Source: Methylobacterium sp. J-070
GTDB taxonomy: Bacteria; Pseudomonadota; Alphaproteobacteria; Rhizobiales; Beijerinckiaceae
Reading direction: 5' to 3'
Length of the DNA stretch: 64,000 nt
Assembly (NCBI RefSeq): GCF_022829385.1
Contig: NZ_JAKSXX010000235.1
Span: 1 to 64,000 of the forward strand
In this document: in pieces, positions 42,600-51,420 of the stretch
Numbering within the stretch: the stretch's first letter is position 1
How the letters are laid out: each line of letters opens with the position of its first letter
Position numbers and translations under genes: made by a program
The notes under the pieces: generated by a model
The model's database searches: none
The model's input: only the letters and a program-made list of their open reading frames with translations
Told to the model about the DNA's origin: nothing

Positions 42600-45088
42600 G
42601 GCTGACCGCGCAGGCCACCGTGCTCGGCGCGCTGCTGGCGGCGCTGCTCACATGGCTGATGATCAATGGCAACGCCGAGATGGGTGCTGCTTATGTCCAG
42701 ACGCAGCGCACCGTGGGCGCGATCGCGCTGGCCGAAGCGCGCATGCAGCACGACGTGCTCCGGGCGCGGACCGGGCTCCTGCGCAACTACGATCCGATCG
42801 TCGCCCACCTCCGAGAGATGCAGGACGGGGTGGCCGACCTGAAGGCGTCAAGTGGGACGGACGACGCCGATGTGCGCACTCTGGCCGAGACGATCGCGCG
42901 GGAGGCGCAGATGGTCGAGCGCTTCAAGACCGGCAATGCCCTCGTGCAGAACTCGGTCGCCTATTTCGACACCCTCAGCGACCGCCTGTCCGAGCCGGAT
43001 ATCGATCCCTGGCTCGCCCGCGCCGTCGCCGCCCTGCAGATCCGGGTCTCGGAACTCGCCCGGGACGCGAGCCCCAAACGCCTCGACGACATTCGCGCAC
43101 GGCTCGACGCACTGCCGGGGAGCCCCCACTCGGCGGCCCGGGCGGCGGACATTGCCGCTATCGCTCTACACGGGCGCCAGCTCCTGGAGCTTCTGCCGCA
43201 GGTCGACACCGTCACTCATTCGCTGCCGGCTTCGTCGAGCGAGACGGCGCGGCAGGCCCTGGTGGAGGCCCGCCACACTCTGCGGGACGAGCGGCAGACC
43301 CGGGCGGACAATTTCCGCCTCGCACTTTATGCGCTCGCCCTGGCGCTACTCGCCCTGGTGGTCCGAGCGGGCCTGCTGATGCGGGAGGGGACCTTAGTCC
43401 TGCGCCGGACTGTCGCCTTCCAGACCGTCGTGGCGCAGGCCGCCAACCGCTTCCTGGCAAGCCAGCCCGACGAGATTTCCGCGACCATTGGCGAGGTCCT
43501 AGCCATGGTGGGTGACGGCGTGGCCACGGACCATTGCTACGTCATCATGCTCGACGGCACCGGTGCGGCCCATCTCTGGAACCGGCCGGGCCTGAGCGCG
43601 CCGTGCGACTGGCCGGTGGCGCAGCATGCTCTGATCCCCGACATCAACGCCGCGCCGGGTGACCTCATCTTCGTCGAAACCGCGGAGGGGACCGGACCGC
43701 CGGCCCTGGTGCGGGCCTTGGCGGCGCGAGGTATGGTCTCCTGGGCGTGCGCGCGCCTCCGCCGGGGGGAGCAGATCGTCGGTCTGCTGTGCTTCGAGCG
43801 CAGCACAACTGCCCTGCCGACGTGGCTGCGCCATTCCCGCGGCCTGCTGCAGGTGGTGGCCGACAGTTTCGGGGCGGCCCTGGAGCGTCAGCACGTCTGG
43901 GCGGAGCGCCGCGAGATCGAGGCGGCGCTGCGGCGCGCGCAGCGGCTCGAAGCGATTGGGACCTTCGCCAGTGGGGTGGCCCACAATTTCAACAACGTGC
44001 TCAACGTCATGCTTGGCCATGCCGAGATCGCCGCCGATGCACTGCCAGCCAACCCGGGGCGAGCCGCCACGCAGGTCGAGCTGCTGGTCCAGGCCGGCGG
44101 CCGGGCGCACGAGATCGCGGGACATATCCTCGATTACGGTCGGCGGGGCGGCGCCACGCAGAGCACCAGCGCGGTCGATGCGATCGTGGCCGAGACCGTG
44201 GCTCAGATCCGCACCTCGACCGCCGACCCAACCGCGATCCGCCTGACCGGGGCGGCCGAAGGCGCGATCGTCGATGGCGAGCCGGCGCAGCTGCAGCAGG
44301 TGATCCATAACCTGATCCGCAACGCCATCCAGGCCTCCCAACCGGGCGCGGCGGTCGACGTGCAGCTTGAGCGTGTTCGATTACCGGAGCGGCGGACCCT
44401 CTCCCACGGGGAGCTGCCATCCGGTGAGTACGCCCGTATCCGCGTGGTCGACACCGGCCGCGGGATGGACGAGGCCACGCTTGCACGGATCTTCGAGCCG
44501 TTCTTTACCACCCGTCCGGCTGGTACCGGGCTCGGGCTCGCCACCGCCTTCGAGTTCGTCCAGGAACAGGACGGCGCCTTTCACGTGCGCAGCGCATCAG
44601 GGGTGGGCAGCGCGTTCGAGGTTTGGTTGCCCGTACGCCCGCAGGCCGAGCCTGGCGTCTCGACCGTCGGCGGTACCGTGATGGTCGTCGGAGGTGCGCG
44701 CTCGGCGGTGCAGGAGGATGAAGAGACCCTCGCGGCCTTGGGCTACGAGCCCATCGGCTACACAGACCCGGAAGCGGCGCTGACGGCTCTGCGCTCGGAG
44801 CCAGGTCGCTTCGACCTGCTGATCGTCGAGAACAGGCCGTCGGGTCCGTTGGGTCTCGCTTTTGCCCGCCGCGCCGCCCGAATAGTGAACCGTCCCATCG
44901 TACTCTCGCTTTCGGCCGCAGACACAGTGAAGCCGGAGGTTCTCTCGGCCATCCCCATCGTTGACGTTGCACGCCGACCCTGGCGCTCGAACGCACTCGC
45001 GCTCACGCTGCGGCGACACCTGGGGTCCGAAACGCGGAGCGGATCGCCTTGGCGCGAGACCGCCGAGAATCGAGCGGCGTCGCAATAG
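42596..45088 (+). CDS. Hybrid sensor histidine kinase with GAF and degenerate receiver
   Basis: This 830-residue kinase starts at 42596 and is ATGA-coupled to the cytochrome gene. It has a membrane segment at about 5-23 (LGALLAALLTWLMINGNAE), a periplasmic helical sensor of about 215 residues, a second membrane segment near 240-260, a GAF-like domain at about 275-425 and an HisKA-type domain with His463 in FASGVAHNFNNVLNVMLGH. The ATPase has HNLIRNAIQ and TGLGLAT. A C-terminal receiver-like domain starts at about 695, but its phosphoacceptor site reads LLIVENRPSG, with Asn where Asp is required. The architecture recalls VirA-type kinases. Output goes to the 40819 regulator. Confidence 0.9.
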   Translation: MRLTAQATVLGALLAALLTWLMINGNAEMGAAYVQTQRTVGAIALAEARMQHDVLRARTGLLRNYDPIVAHLREMQDGVADLKASSGTDDADVRTLAETIAREAQMVERFKTGNALVQNSVAYFDTLSDRLSEPDIDPWLARAVAALQIRVSELARDASPKRLDDIRARLDALPGSPHSAARAADIAAIALHGRQLLELLPQVDTVTHSLPASSSETARQALVEARHTLRDERQTRADNFRLALYALALALLALVVRAGLLMREGTLVLRRTVAFQTVVAQAANRFLASQPDEISATIGEVLAMVGDGVATDHCYVIMLDGTGAAHLWNRPGLSAPCDWPVAQHALIPDINAAPGDLIFVETAEGTGPPALVRALAARGMVSWACARLRRGEQIVGLLCFERSTTALPTWLRHSRGLLQVVADSFGAALERQHVWAERREIEAALRRAQRLEAIGTFASGVAHNFNNVLNVMLGHAEIAADALPANPGRAATQVELLVQAGGRAHEIAGHILDYGRRGGATQSTSAVDAIVAETVAQIRTSTADPTAIRLTGAAEGAIVDGEPAQLQQVIHNLIRNAIQASQPGAAVDVQLERVRLPERRTLSHGELPSGEYARIRVVDTGRGMDEATLARIFEPFFTTRPAGTGLGLATAFEFVQEQDGAFHVRSASGVGSAFEVWLPVRPQAEPGVSTVGGTVMVVGGARSAVQEDEETLAALGYEPIGYTDPEAALTALRSEPGRFDLLIVENRPSGPLGLAFARRAARIVNRPIVLSLSAADTVKPEVLSAIPIVDVARRPWRSNALALTLRRHLGSETRSGSPWRETAENRAASQ

Positions 45089-45301
45089 CGGTTGATCATT
45101 CAGACGCGAGTGGCTCGACGAAGCCGCGGTAAGGTCCGCTTACGAGCTATCGTCACAGCCAGCGGAATGGCCGGGATGGGCGCTTTGCAGAATGTCTGCT
45201 TGCGGGCAGCGCCCCAACTTCCTCAATCCGCCCTGAGCCACCGTTGTCGGCGGCCGGCAAAGCTAGGGGCCTTGCCGACCAGTATGTACATTCGCGTCAG
45301 A

Positions 45302-45946
45302 TCAGGCTTCGGCAGCCGCAGCGGCGTTCGGGTGTAGCAAGGCCATCTCATCGCGTCGGCGCATCAGCAGCGGCAGGTCTGGCCAGTCGCGCCATTGCAA
45401 GGTGAACTCCCCACCCGGCTTCGAGGCGACGACCACCGCCTCGTACCAGCCATCCTTTTCGCCCTCGGTGATCAGGACCAAACTGCCGATCGCAATACCA
45501 GCCCAGCTGCGCGGATATCGGGGATCCACGGAGCCTGACCCGCCAGGGCAGCCCTCGTCGCCGTCAGCGGGCTTCACCGGGGTTTGGGCGACCACTCTGA
45601 TGCTGGAGGTAGTCGAATTCTTCGACCCGTCGGCGAGTGTCTGCAGACGCTCATAGACCTCCTTGGCGACGAACGGCACAAACGCGCGACCTGAGCTGAA
45701 TACCCGGCCCTGCGGCAGGTCGGCGACTGCCGAACGTTGAGCGTCGTCGCATAGCACGAGGGCGCGGAACCCGATCGTCGCGGCAGCCTTCGTAGCGAGG
45801 CTCACGTCCGGGGTAGGAAACCAAGCTGCGTGAGGCTTGCCGCTCTTGTCGGCGCCGAACACGACGAGGGCGGGAATCGGCTTGGCGAGCGGGCTCTCGG
45901 CGGGAGTGAGTGCGCCTTTGTTTTTTGTAGCGGTAGTTGCAGTCAT
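45302..45946 (-). CDS. Unknown protein at the left part of the mobile island
   Basis: This is a 214-residue ORF with start MTATTATKN at 45946, preceded by CTGGAGCTCATT; the frame continues upstream to 46117 but the ribosome site supports this start. I recognise no family with confidence. The sequence includes VVFGADKSGKPHAAWFPTPD, then ATIGFRALVLCDDAQRSAVA and, near the end, GSLVLITEGEKDGWYEAVVVAS and GGEFTLQWRDWPDLPLL, which reads like a beta-rich domain handling a charged partner. There is no signal or membrane segment. A strong hairpin lies just upstream (45966-45991). Its start lies on the same strand as the island genes. Confidence 0.65.
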   Translation of the reverse strand: MTATTATKNKGALTPAESPLAKPIPALVVFGADKSGKPHAAWFPTPDVSLATKAAATIGFRALVLCDDAQRSAVADLPQGRVFSSGRAFVPFVAKEVYERLQTLADGSKNSTTSSIRVVAQTPVKPADGDEGCPGGSGSVDPRYPRSWAGIAIGSLVLITEGEKDGWYEAVVVASKPGGEFTLQWRDWPDLPLLMRRRDEMALLHPNAAAAAEA

Positions 45947-45965
45947 AATGAGCTCCAGAAAAGCG

Positions 45966-45991
45966 AAGGGGGTCTCGGATGAGACCCCCTT
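45966..45991 (-). promoter_or_regulatory. Perfect 11-bp hairpin just before the 45946 gene (attenuator-like)
   Basis: AAGGGGGTCTC at 45966-45976 pairs perfectly with GAGACCCCCTT at 45981-45991 around a 4-nt loop. Read in the gene's direction, the stem is followed by CGCTTTTC and then the ribosome site. It looks like an intrinsic terminator placed in a 5' leader, so it may attenuate transcription or protect the mRNA end. I saw no matching anti-terminator stem. Confidence 0.6.
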
Positions 45992-46374
45992 GGGATGGTT
46001 GCGGATGGCTGAGGCCGATGCGGAAGGCCGGGCGGCGGCGCTCGGCGGTTCGGCTTCAGCGTGGGTGCTGGGTGCCTCATGGCTGGCCTCGATGAAGGCC
46101 ACAAAGTGATGGCCCATACCCTAGTTATCAGATTATATTCCTATTCGTCAAGTTGAGTTCATTTGGTGTGTCACGTCAACGGGCGATGCTAATAGTTGCC
46201 AATTGACGCCGAGCCTGCCTGTAACGCACTTGGTGCTCGGGGACGTACGTTTGTCGGCCATTTGACCGGTCCCGATTGCGGCGCGCTTGGCATTGGGAGC
46301 CAATCGGCATCCGTGTCACTTCTATGACTAAGCCGGGCGCACCTCGTCGTTCGCCATGCGAGGGAGATGGACCG
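45992..46374. other. Gene-free stretch within the island
   Basis: No convincing gene is seen. The left part is an open frame continuous with the gene at 45302 but has Ala/Ser-rich low-information sequence. The middle (about 46110-46200) is AT-rich and probably holds the promoter of the 45302 gene. Confidence 0.3.
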
Positions 46375-46521
46375 ATGGATCGTGAGCGCGACCGCGACGT
46401 GGCTGAGGATCTGATCGAAGACGCCCGCAAGCAGACGGGCAACAGTGAAAAGACTGAACGGCCGGGTCAGGGCACCGAGCAGCCGGGCGGTGATGATCCC
46501 GCCAAGACACCGAAGGACTGA
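46375..46521 (+). CDS. Small charged protein of 48 residues
   Basis: This tiny ORF has GGGAGA 7 nt before the ATG at 46375. The product, MDRERDRDVAEDLIEDARKQ followed by a Gly/Pro/Glu-rich tail ending AKTPKD, is highly hydrophilic and probably unstructured apart from an N-terminal helix. It is the only plus-strand coding sequence I can support in the island. Function unknown. It might be an antitoxin-like or stress-linked small protein, but there is no partner to show it. Confidence 0.45.
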   Translation: MDRERDRDVAEDLIEDARKQTGNSEKTERPGQGTEQPGGDDPAKTPKD

Positions 46522-46554
46522 CGGCGCTCAGGCATCGTCCCTCTGCCGGTCCCC

Positions 46555-47076
46555 TCAAGCTCGACGTCGTGCGGCTATCTTTCGCGTCGTCGGTGCTGCC
46601 CCACCCCGCCGCTTGCCGCGCCCGGCAGGCTCCCTGGTTTTGGCCGCGCCGGAACTCAGCGTCTCCGATCCTCTCTGCGGCCGCGTGGCGTGCGCGTCGA
46701 GGAAGCGCCGGCAAGCGTCGAAGTCGGTCTCAGCCTCCGGCGGGCAGGTGATGCCGCGCTGCTCGGCCAAGCTGCGCGCGTAGCTGAGCATCGCCGCGCT
46801 TGGGGTCCGACGGTCGCCAGATTGGTCGGCGTTGCCCTCTTGAGGTGCGCGCGGCCCGGCGTGGGTGGCGAGAAAAGCCCGACAGACGCTGATGCTGCTC
46901 TTGCAACCGCGCGGCAGCGTTGCACCCTTCCGCTCGGCCAAACTGACCGCGAACGACAGCATGGCCGGCGTCGGCGGTCGATTGTCCGCCTGACCGGGCG
47001 GGATCAGGCTCGGATCGAGGCTGACGACGGGCGAGTTCGAGATAGCGGCGATCAGCTCATCCAGGCGCGCGCGTGC
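46555..47076 (-). pseudogene. Frameshifted C-terminal tail of the topoisomerase III
   Basis: This segment continues the topoisomerase gene in another frame. It begins at a CG run (47065-47073), reads ARARLDELIAAISNSPVV, and then carries two related units: PTPAMLSFAVSLAERKGATL...CRAFLATHA and PSAAMLSYARSLAEQRGITC...CRRFLDAHA. It ends with a basic, Arg-rich tail. Such units occur at the end of plasmid-type topoisomerase III proteins. The upstream gene stops at 47057 after only a few out-of-place residues, so a frameshift in the CG repeat has separated tail and body. A restored chain would be about 800 residues. Whether the shift is a mutation, a sequencing error or programmed is open. Confidence 0.7.
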
Positions 47077-48937
47077 GTTGCCGGAAGGCGTCGGCGCGCT
47101 CGATGGCCTCGGCCCGCGTAGCCGCGCGACCGATCTCGGCCAGTTCCGCCTCAAACAGGGCGCGTCCGACCGGGTCGCCGTAGGCCGGGAACACGCGGCG
47201 CACCGCCGTCATGAAGGCCCGCCCGATTTCCGTGACCTCGATCGCCGGATCCTTGCCGCTGGCCAGAGTAATGTACCGGCTCTTCAGGAGCTTGGGCAGG
47301 ATCGTGTCGCGGGTGGCGGCCGTGCCGAGGCCCTTGGGTTCGTTCGGATTGACCGGGTTCTCCAGGGCGCGCTTAACCACTGGATCATCGACCTGGTCGA
47401 TCAGCCGACCCATAACCACCGGCAGCTCGCCGCGGGTGAACCGCCGCGGCGGCTCGGTCATCGCGGTGGCGACATTCGCGCCCATGGCCGATGCGCCTTC
47501 GCCATCGTTCACGAGTGGCAGGCGCGCGGACGTGGCCTCGGCCTCGCGCTTGGCCTTGCCGGGCACGACGTCCGCTTCGAGTTCGGCCTCGCTACCGTAG
47601 ATCGCGCGCCAGCCAGGGGCCCGGATGACGCTGCCCGACAGCGCAAACCGCTTCGCGCTCAACGGCGTCCCGACCTCGGCCATCACGCTCGTGCGGGCAT
47701 CGATGCCGTCGGGCAGGTGGGCGGCGAGAAAGGCTTTCGCGACGAGTTCCCACAGTTTGAACTGGTCGGCTGAGAGGCGGCTGCGTTCCGGCACCTTGCG
47801 CAGGGGCACGATGGCGTGGTGCTCACCCGGGTCCTTGACGTAGTGGCCCTTCGCCCCGCGTCGGATCAGGGGCGCCTCGCCCCCTGGGACGACATCGCGC
47901 AGATCGGTCAGTACGGTCGCGATGGCGTCAACGATCGCGGCGGCATCACTCACCTGTCCTTCCGGCAGGTACTCGGACTCGGTGCGCGGGTAGCTGAGGT
48001 AGCCCTGATCGTACAGCTCCTGGGCGAGACCGGCCGTGTGCTGCGGATCCCAGCCGAACCGCTTGGCGCAGCGCCGCGCCAGTGTGTCCTTCGAGAACAG
48101 ACGAGGGGGTGCGCGCCGCACGTCCTTGTGCTCGACCGCCAGGGGGCCCGACCACGCCGCGGCGGCCGTTCGGATCGTCTCGGCGATGGCCGCGTCGAAG
48201 ATCCGTTCCTTGGGGGCATGCCACAGGGTCAGCGCGGCACCGGACTGGGTGCCGAGGTGCAGCGCGACCTTGAAGAAATCCTGCGGCACGAAGGAGCGGA
48301 TGCGCTCCTCTAGATCGGCCAGGATGGCGAGGGTCGGCGTCTGTACGCCACCGAAGCGCCAGGGCTCCCGGAAGGCGGGAGGGCGCAGGCGCAGCGAGAT
48401 GGCCCGCGTGCCGTTCAGGCCGAGGTGGTAGTCCTCGTACTGGCGGCAGAGTGCTTCGAGGTAGGCGGCGTAGTCGCGCTCGCCGGAGCCGGGCTCCTTG
48501 GCCAGGGCCGCGAAGGCGCGGCGGATCGAGACATCGTCGAGCGCGCCGAGCTTGAGCCGATCGACGCGGCCGCGCCAGCCGAGGTGCTCCAGCACCTCCC
48601 AGGCGATCATCGAGCCCTCGCGCCCTGGGTCGGTGGCGATGATCACGCGCTCGACGCCGCTCAGCGCTTGCCGGATGGCGGCGATCTTCGGTTCGTGCGA
48701 CTGGCCGGACCGGTTCGTGCCGCAGCTGACCGGGATCGTGGCGAGCTTGATCGGCAGCGCGTCGAAGCGCCAGGGCTTCCACTCAGGCCGGATGCTACCC
48801 GGCTCCTCGGCAGACAGCAGGTGTCCCTCGGCGGCCACGCAGACGGTGTTCGGTGAACGGAAGAAGCGCTGCAGCTGCCGCATCGCCGAGGGCTTCTCGA
48901 AGAAGAACAGCGTGCGGCCGGAACTCGAAGGTGACAT
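47057..48937 (-). CDS. DNA topoisomerase III, plasmid/ICE (TraE-like) type
   Basis: This is a type IA topoisomerase of 626 residues (before the frameshift). The start at 48937 (MSPSSSGRTL) is chosen because the Toprim domain begins directly after it: RTLFFFEKPSAM with the catalytic Glu, then ATDPGREG (Asp103-Glu107). The active-site Tyr316 is in GYLSYPRTES, preceded by the GGVQTPTLAI block. A longer frame begins at 49084. Conjugative plasmids and integrative elements often encode this enzyme to decatenate or process transfer intermediates. It is the last large gene of the island's minus-strand run. The C-terminal repeats are displaced into another frame at about 47070. Confidence 0.9.
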   Translation of the reverse strand: MSPSSSGRTLFFFEKPSAMRQLQRFFRSPNTVCVAAEGHLLSAEEPGSIRPEWKPWRFDALPIKLATIPVSCGTNRSGQSHEPKIAAIRQALSGVERVIIATDPGREGSMIAWEVLEHLGWRGRVDRLKLGALDDVSIRRAFAALAKEPGSGERDYAAYLEALCRQYEDYHLGLNGTRAISLRLRPPAFREPWRFGGVQTPTLAILADLEERIRSFVPQDFFKVALHLGTQSGAALTLWHAPKERIFDAAIAETIRTAAAAWSGPLAVEHKDVRRAPPRLFSKDTLARRCAKRFGWDPQHTAGLAQELYDQGYLSYPRTESEYLPEGQVSDAAAIVDAIATVLTDLRDVVPGGEAPLIRRGAKGHYVKDPGEHHAIVPLRKVPERSRLSADQFKLWELVAKAFLAAHLPDGIDARTSVMAEVGTPLSAKRFALSGSVIRAPGWRAIYGSEAELEADVVPGKAKREAEATSARLPLVNDGEGASAMGANVATAMTEPPRRFTRGELPVVMGRLIDQVDDPVVKRALENPVNPNEPKGLGTAATRDTILPKLLKSRYITLASGKDPAIEVTEIGRAFMTAVRRVFPAYGDPVGRALFEAELAEIGRAATRAEAIERADAFRQRTRAPG

Positions 48938-49094
48938 GTCGCTGCCCGCGGAGGCGCCCGCTGCGCGCGGCAGCATGTTCGTATTTTGTTCCAAAATGGC
49001 TTCGCATGCAATCTGGCCAAACGTGGGAAAGCCGTGACGAACTCCCGGAAATCGATCTCGTAAAACGTCATTGGCGATCAACATGATCGCCGAA

Positions 49095-49116
49095 TTTGAA
49101 GATAAATAATCTCAAA
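49095..49116. repeat. AT-rich near-perfect inverted repeat upstream of topoisomerase III
   Basis: TTTG-A-AGAT (49095-49103) pairs with ATCT-CAAA (49109-49116) across a 5-nt loop, with one bulged A. It lies in the AT-rich gap upstream of the topoisomerase gene and may be an operator or a weak terminator. Confidence 0.4.
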
Positions 49117-49294
49117 TACGCGGATCGACTCACCGGAGATCGACACGCTACTCACTCGTCTCATCCGTGAAATCAACAAGCTTCCCCAGATGGAGGCTGT
49201 CGCGCTGATCTCAGCGATCATGAGGCTGCTCGCTGGGCGACTCCACAGCATGGGCGTCGAGGTTGAGCTATCAACCAAAACTCCTAACACTTAG
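49117..49294 (+). other. Protein-like open frame without a normal start
   Basis: In the 571-bp gap 48938-49508 the plus strand reads IDTLLTRLIREINKLPQM, then EAVALISAIMRLLAGRLHSM and GVEVELSTKTPNT before a TAG at 49292-49294. The composition is regular and amphipathic, better than the antisense frames. However, after the preceding stop there is no ATG, GTG or TTG until the Met of LPQM. It may be a decayed small gene, or start at that internal ATG (38 residues). No family recognised. The rest of the gap is AT-rich and looks non-coding. Confidence 0.3.
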
Positions 49295-49508
49295 TATCGA
49301 CTAAGTTCGGACTGCATGGATCGACTGGCTCGTGCAGTCCTTCTTTGAAAGGTCACTTGACAAATTAATACTGCCAATTCGCCCGAGGGGCGGTGCCTAT
49401 AGCTTCGAACTCTGCAACTTCGTGGCGCTTGAGCGCCGATCCAAAATGAACCTCGTTGGTGATCTGTTCTCGCGTGAGGCCCTCTGAGCGCGGGATGAGA
49501 TCGGGCTT

Positions 49509-51200
49509 TCAATCGATGAATATACAATAAACACGCTTGCCAATACACATTCCTCGAGGGGTCTTGATCGTGAGTTTTTTTTGCTTTCCGTTTTCTGTTC
49601 TAATTTTCCCATCCTGATTTAGAGCGTGGATGATCGTTTCGTGATCATGGAATTCTGCTCGGAGACGGTCTCCTGGGATGAGTAACTCGGTGCGTCCCTT
49701 GTGATGTCTGAGAAACCCCGCGCAAGACTCGAAAACCTTGATTTGTACGGGCTTGATTGGGTCGGGCAATTCGATGAGCCCGTCCCGATGCTGCTCGACA
49801 TAGGATCGAACGCGTCCGATCGGTGAGATCGAGGCGGCGAGGCCGCCAGCCCCCGTGAGCGGCAAGATTGCGTCGATCATCGCCGTCGGCGAGCCCCATG
49901 CCTCCCGGAACACGCCCCATGCACTGGCGAGACCGCTCGCAGCCGCTACTAGGGCTAGCGTCTTCTTCACGCGAGCCGAACCGGGAACGTCAGCCAGGGC
50001 TTGCCGAGCACGAGCGATGTCCCTCGCTATACGGCGCTGAAGGCGATCCTCATCACGATTGGCTCTTTGAACCAGCTTGGCCACGAATTTTCGAGCCGGC
50101 GTGCCCCAGCATTCGTCAGCAGCGGCCTGCATCGCCTCGATGGCGTCTCGAGCGCTCGCGTAACCCGGAGGCACCGTGTCGAGCACGCCGTACGGCCGAT
50201 CGGGCGCGAGCATGATCGTGATCAGACGCGAATGCATCGCGCGGATCCTGGCATTCTCTCCATTGACCAAATCTTTGAGCGGGATATTGGTAGTGCTCAG
50301 GATAGCGAGACTCGCGGTTTCCAGTGCGGTTGGATCGCCCATACGCCGCTTGCCGCGATTCGAGCTATTCTTGAAGATTAAATCCTGCAGAAAATCAGAG
50401 CGCTGACCGGCCGATGAGCCGACCAAATTGGCCTCGTCGAAGAATACGACGCTGTCGCTACGGAAAGACTTTACTTCATCAAAAGAGTTGAATGTGGCGT
50501 CAAGGCTCTCCCCACCCCCTACGTCACTGTCGGGGTCGCCAGCCCAGACCGAAGACGCCAGCACGCCGATCGCGGATTTACCCGTTTCCTGATCACCGAC
50601 TAATTCGGCTTGCGGATTTAGTTGGCCGCGGGCGATGAAGCGGAGCAATGGGCCTACGAGGGCGAAGGCTAGCGCGAAGTGAGCGAGGGCTTGCTGCCGG
50701 ACGAAGGGATCAACTCTCTTCTGCCAATCCGCCAGGGTGCCCCGGGGCTTGAACCGTCGGTCCGGTTCGAAAGCGAAGATGATCTCCCGGCCATCGCCTT
50801 TCGGAGAGATGACCGAACCGTCGCCGAATACGAAGTGGTTTTCAAGCCAGCCTGGGCGTGTGGCGACCAGTGCGTCACGGAAGGTGGCATGATCTTCGAT
50901 CTCCTGTTTAAACGCGGTTTGGGATCGCGGCGTCAATACGCGCGCGTTGATCGCGGCGAGGCGACCGAATACCCGTGCCTGTGCCGTAACAAGGTCGGCC
51001 ACCGCGAACCAGATAGAGCGCTTGTCGGTCCCATAGCGAAACCAGTTTGCGCCATGCTGATCTTGAACGGCATCGAGAATGCGCGGACCGCTGTGCACCG
51101 GGGTGTATTTTGTCCTGACTAGATCGGGACGCTGACGGGGGCCTTTAGGATCACGGGATCGCCGCTGACGAGCCGGGCGCTTCCGGATGGACGAAGTCAT
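49509..51200 (-). CDS. DUF927-type helicase-like ATPase
   Basis: This 563-residue ATPase starts MTSSIRKRP at 51200, after AGGAAAG. It has a basic N-terminal tail, then a domain with IWFAVADLVTAQARVFGRLA. The P-loop is ELVGDQETGKSAIGVLAS and Walker B reads SVVFFDEANLVGSSAG, followed by ILSTTNIPLKDL as sensor I. This pattern fits the DUF927 group of helicase-like ATPases found on plasmids, phages and integrative elements. A C-terminal winged-helix-like part ends the chain. It follows the HUH-like Rep gene (51421) with repeats in between, mirroring the P4-type helicase pair to its right. Proposed role: replicative helicase of the excised element. Confidence 0.78.
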   Translation of the reverse strand: MTSSIRKRPARQRRSRDPKGPRQRPDLVRTKYTPVHSGPRILDAVQDQHGANWFRYGTDKRSIWFAVADLVTAQARVFGRLAAINARVLTPRSQTAFKQEIEDHATFRDALVATRPGWLENHFVFGDGSVISPKGDGREIIFAFEPDRRFKPRGTLADWQKRVDPFVRQQALAHFALAFALVGPLLRFIARGQLNPQAELVGDQETGKSAIGVLASSVWAGDPDSDVGGGESLDATFNSFDEVKSFRSDSVVFFDEANLVGSSAGQRSDFLQDLIFKNSSNRGKRRMGDPTALETASLAILSTTNIPLKDLVNGENARIRAMHSRLITIMLAPDRPYGVLDTVPPGYASARDAIEAMQAAADECWGTPARKFVAKLVQRANRDEDRLQRRIARDIARARQALADVPGSARVKKTLALVAAASGLASAWGVFREAWGSPTAMIDAILPLTGAGGLAASISPIGRVRSYVEQHRDGLIELPDPIKPVQIKVFESCAGFLRHHKGRTELLIPGDRLRAEFHDHETIIHALNQDGKIRTENGKQKKLTIKTPRGMCIGKRVYCIFID

Positions 51201-51236
51201 CTCGTATCTTTCCTGCCCGTTTTTGTGTTGCTTAGA

Positions 51237-51263
51237 CTGTCCCACCGACCCACCTGTCCCACC
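51237..51263. repeat. Exact 10-bp direct repeat upstream of the DUF927 gene
   Basis: CTGTCCCACC occurs at 51237-51246 and again at 51254-51263, a 17-bp period, in the leader or promoter region of the 51200 gene. It could be a binding site for an element-encoded regulator or Rep protein. Confidence 0.55.
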
Positions 51264-51322
51264 TTTTGCGGCGCCCGCGTGTTAATTGGTATGCGTGCGT
51301 GGTGCAGTGTTGCTGCCGCTGC

Positions 51323-51415
51323 CCTCGAAATCTCCCCCCTCATCCTCCGCGTTGCCCTCAACCGACCCCTCGACGCCCTCAAACCGCCCGTTGAGAGCCT
51401 CTGGCGGCCATCCGC
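51323..51415. repeat. Iteron-like repeats with 21-bp spacing, left copy
   Basis: Units beginning CCTCAA stand at 51356 (CCTCAACCGACCCCTCGACG) and 51377 (CCTCAAACCGCCCGTTGAG), exactly 21 bp apart. A weaker unit follows at 51398, again 21 bp on, and further CCTC starts lie at 51323 and 51338. The 13-mer CCTCAAACCGCCC is also found at 54844. The array begins just after the stop of the HUH-like gene (51421), as does the second array. Two-turn spacing on one DNA face suggests initiator binding, i.e. a candidate origin. Confidence 0.55.
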
Positions 51416-51420
51416 CAATT

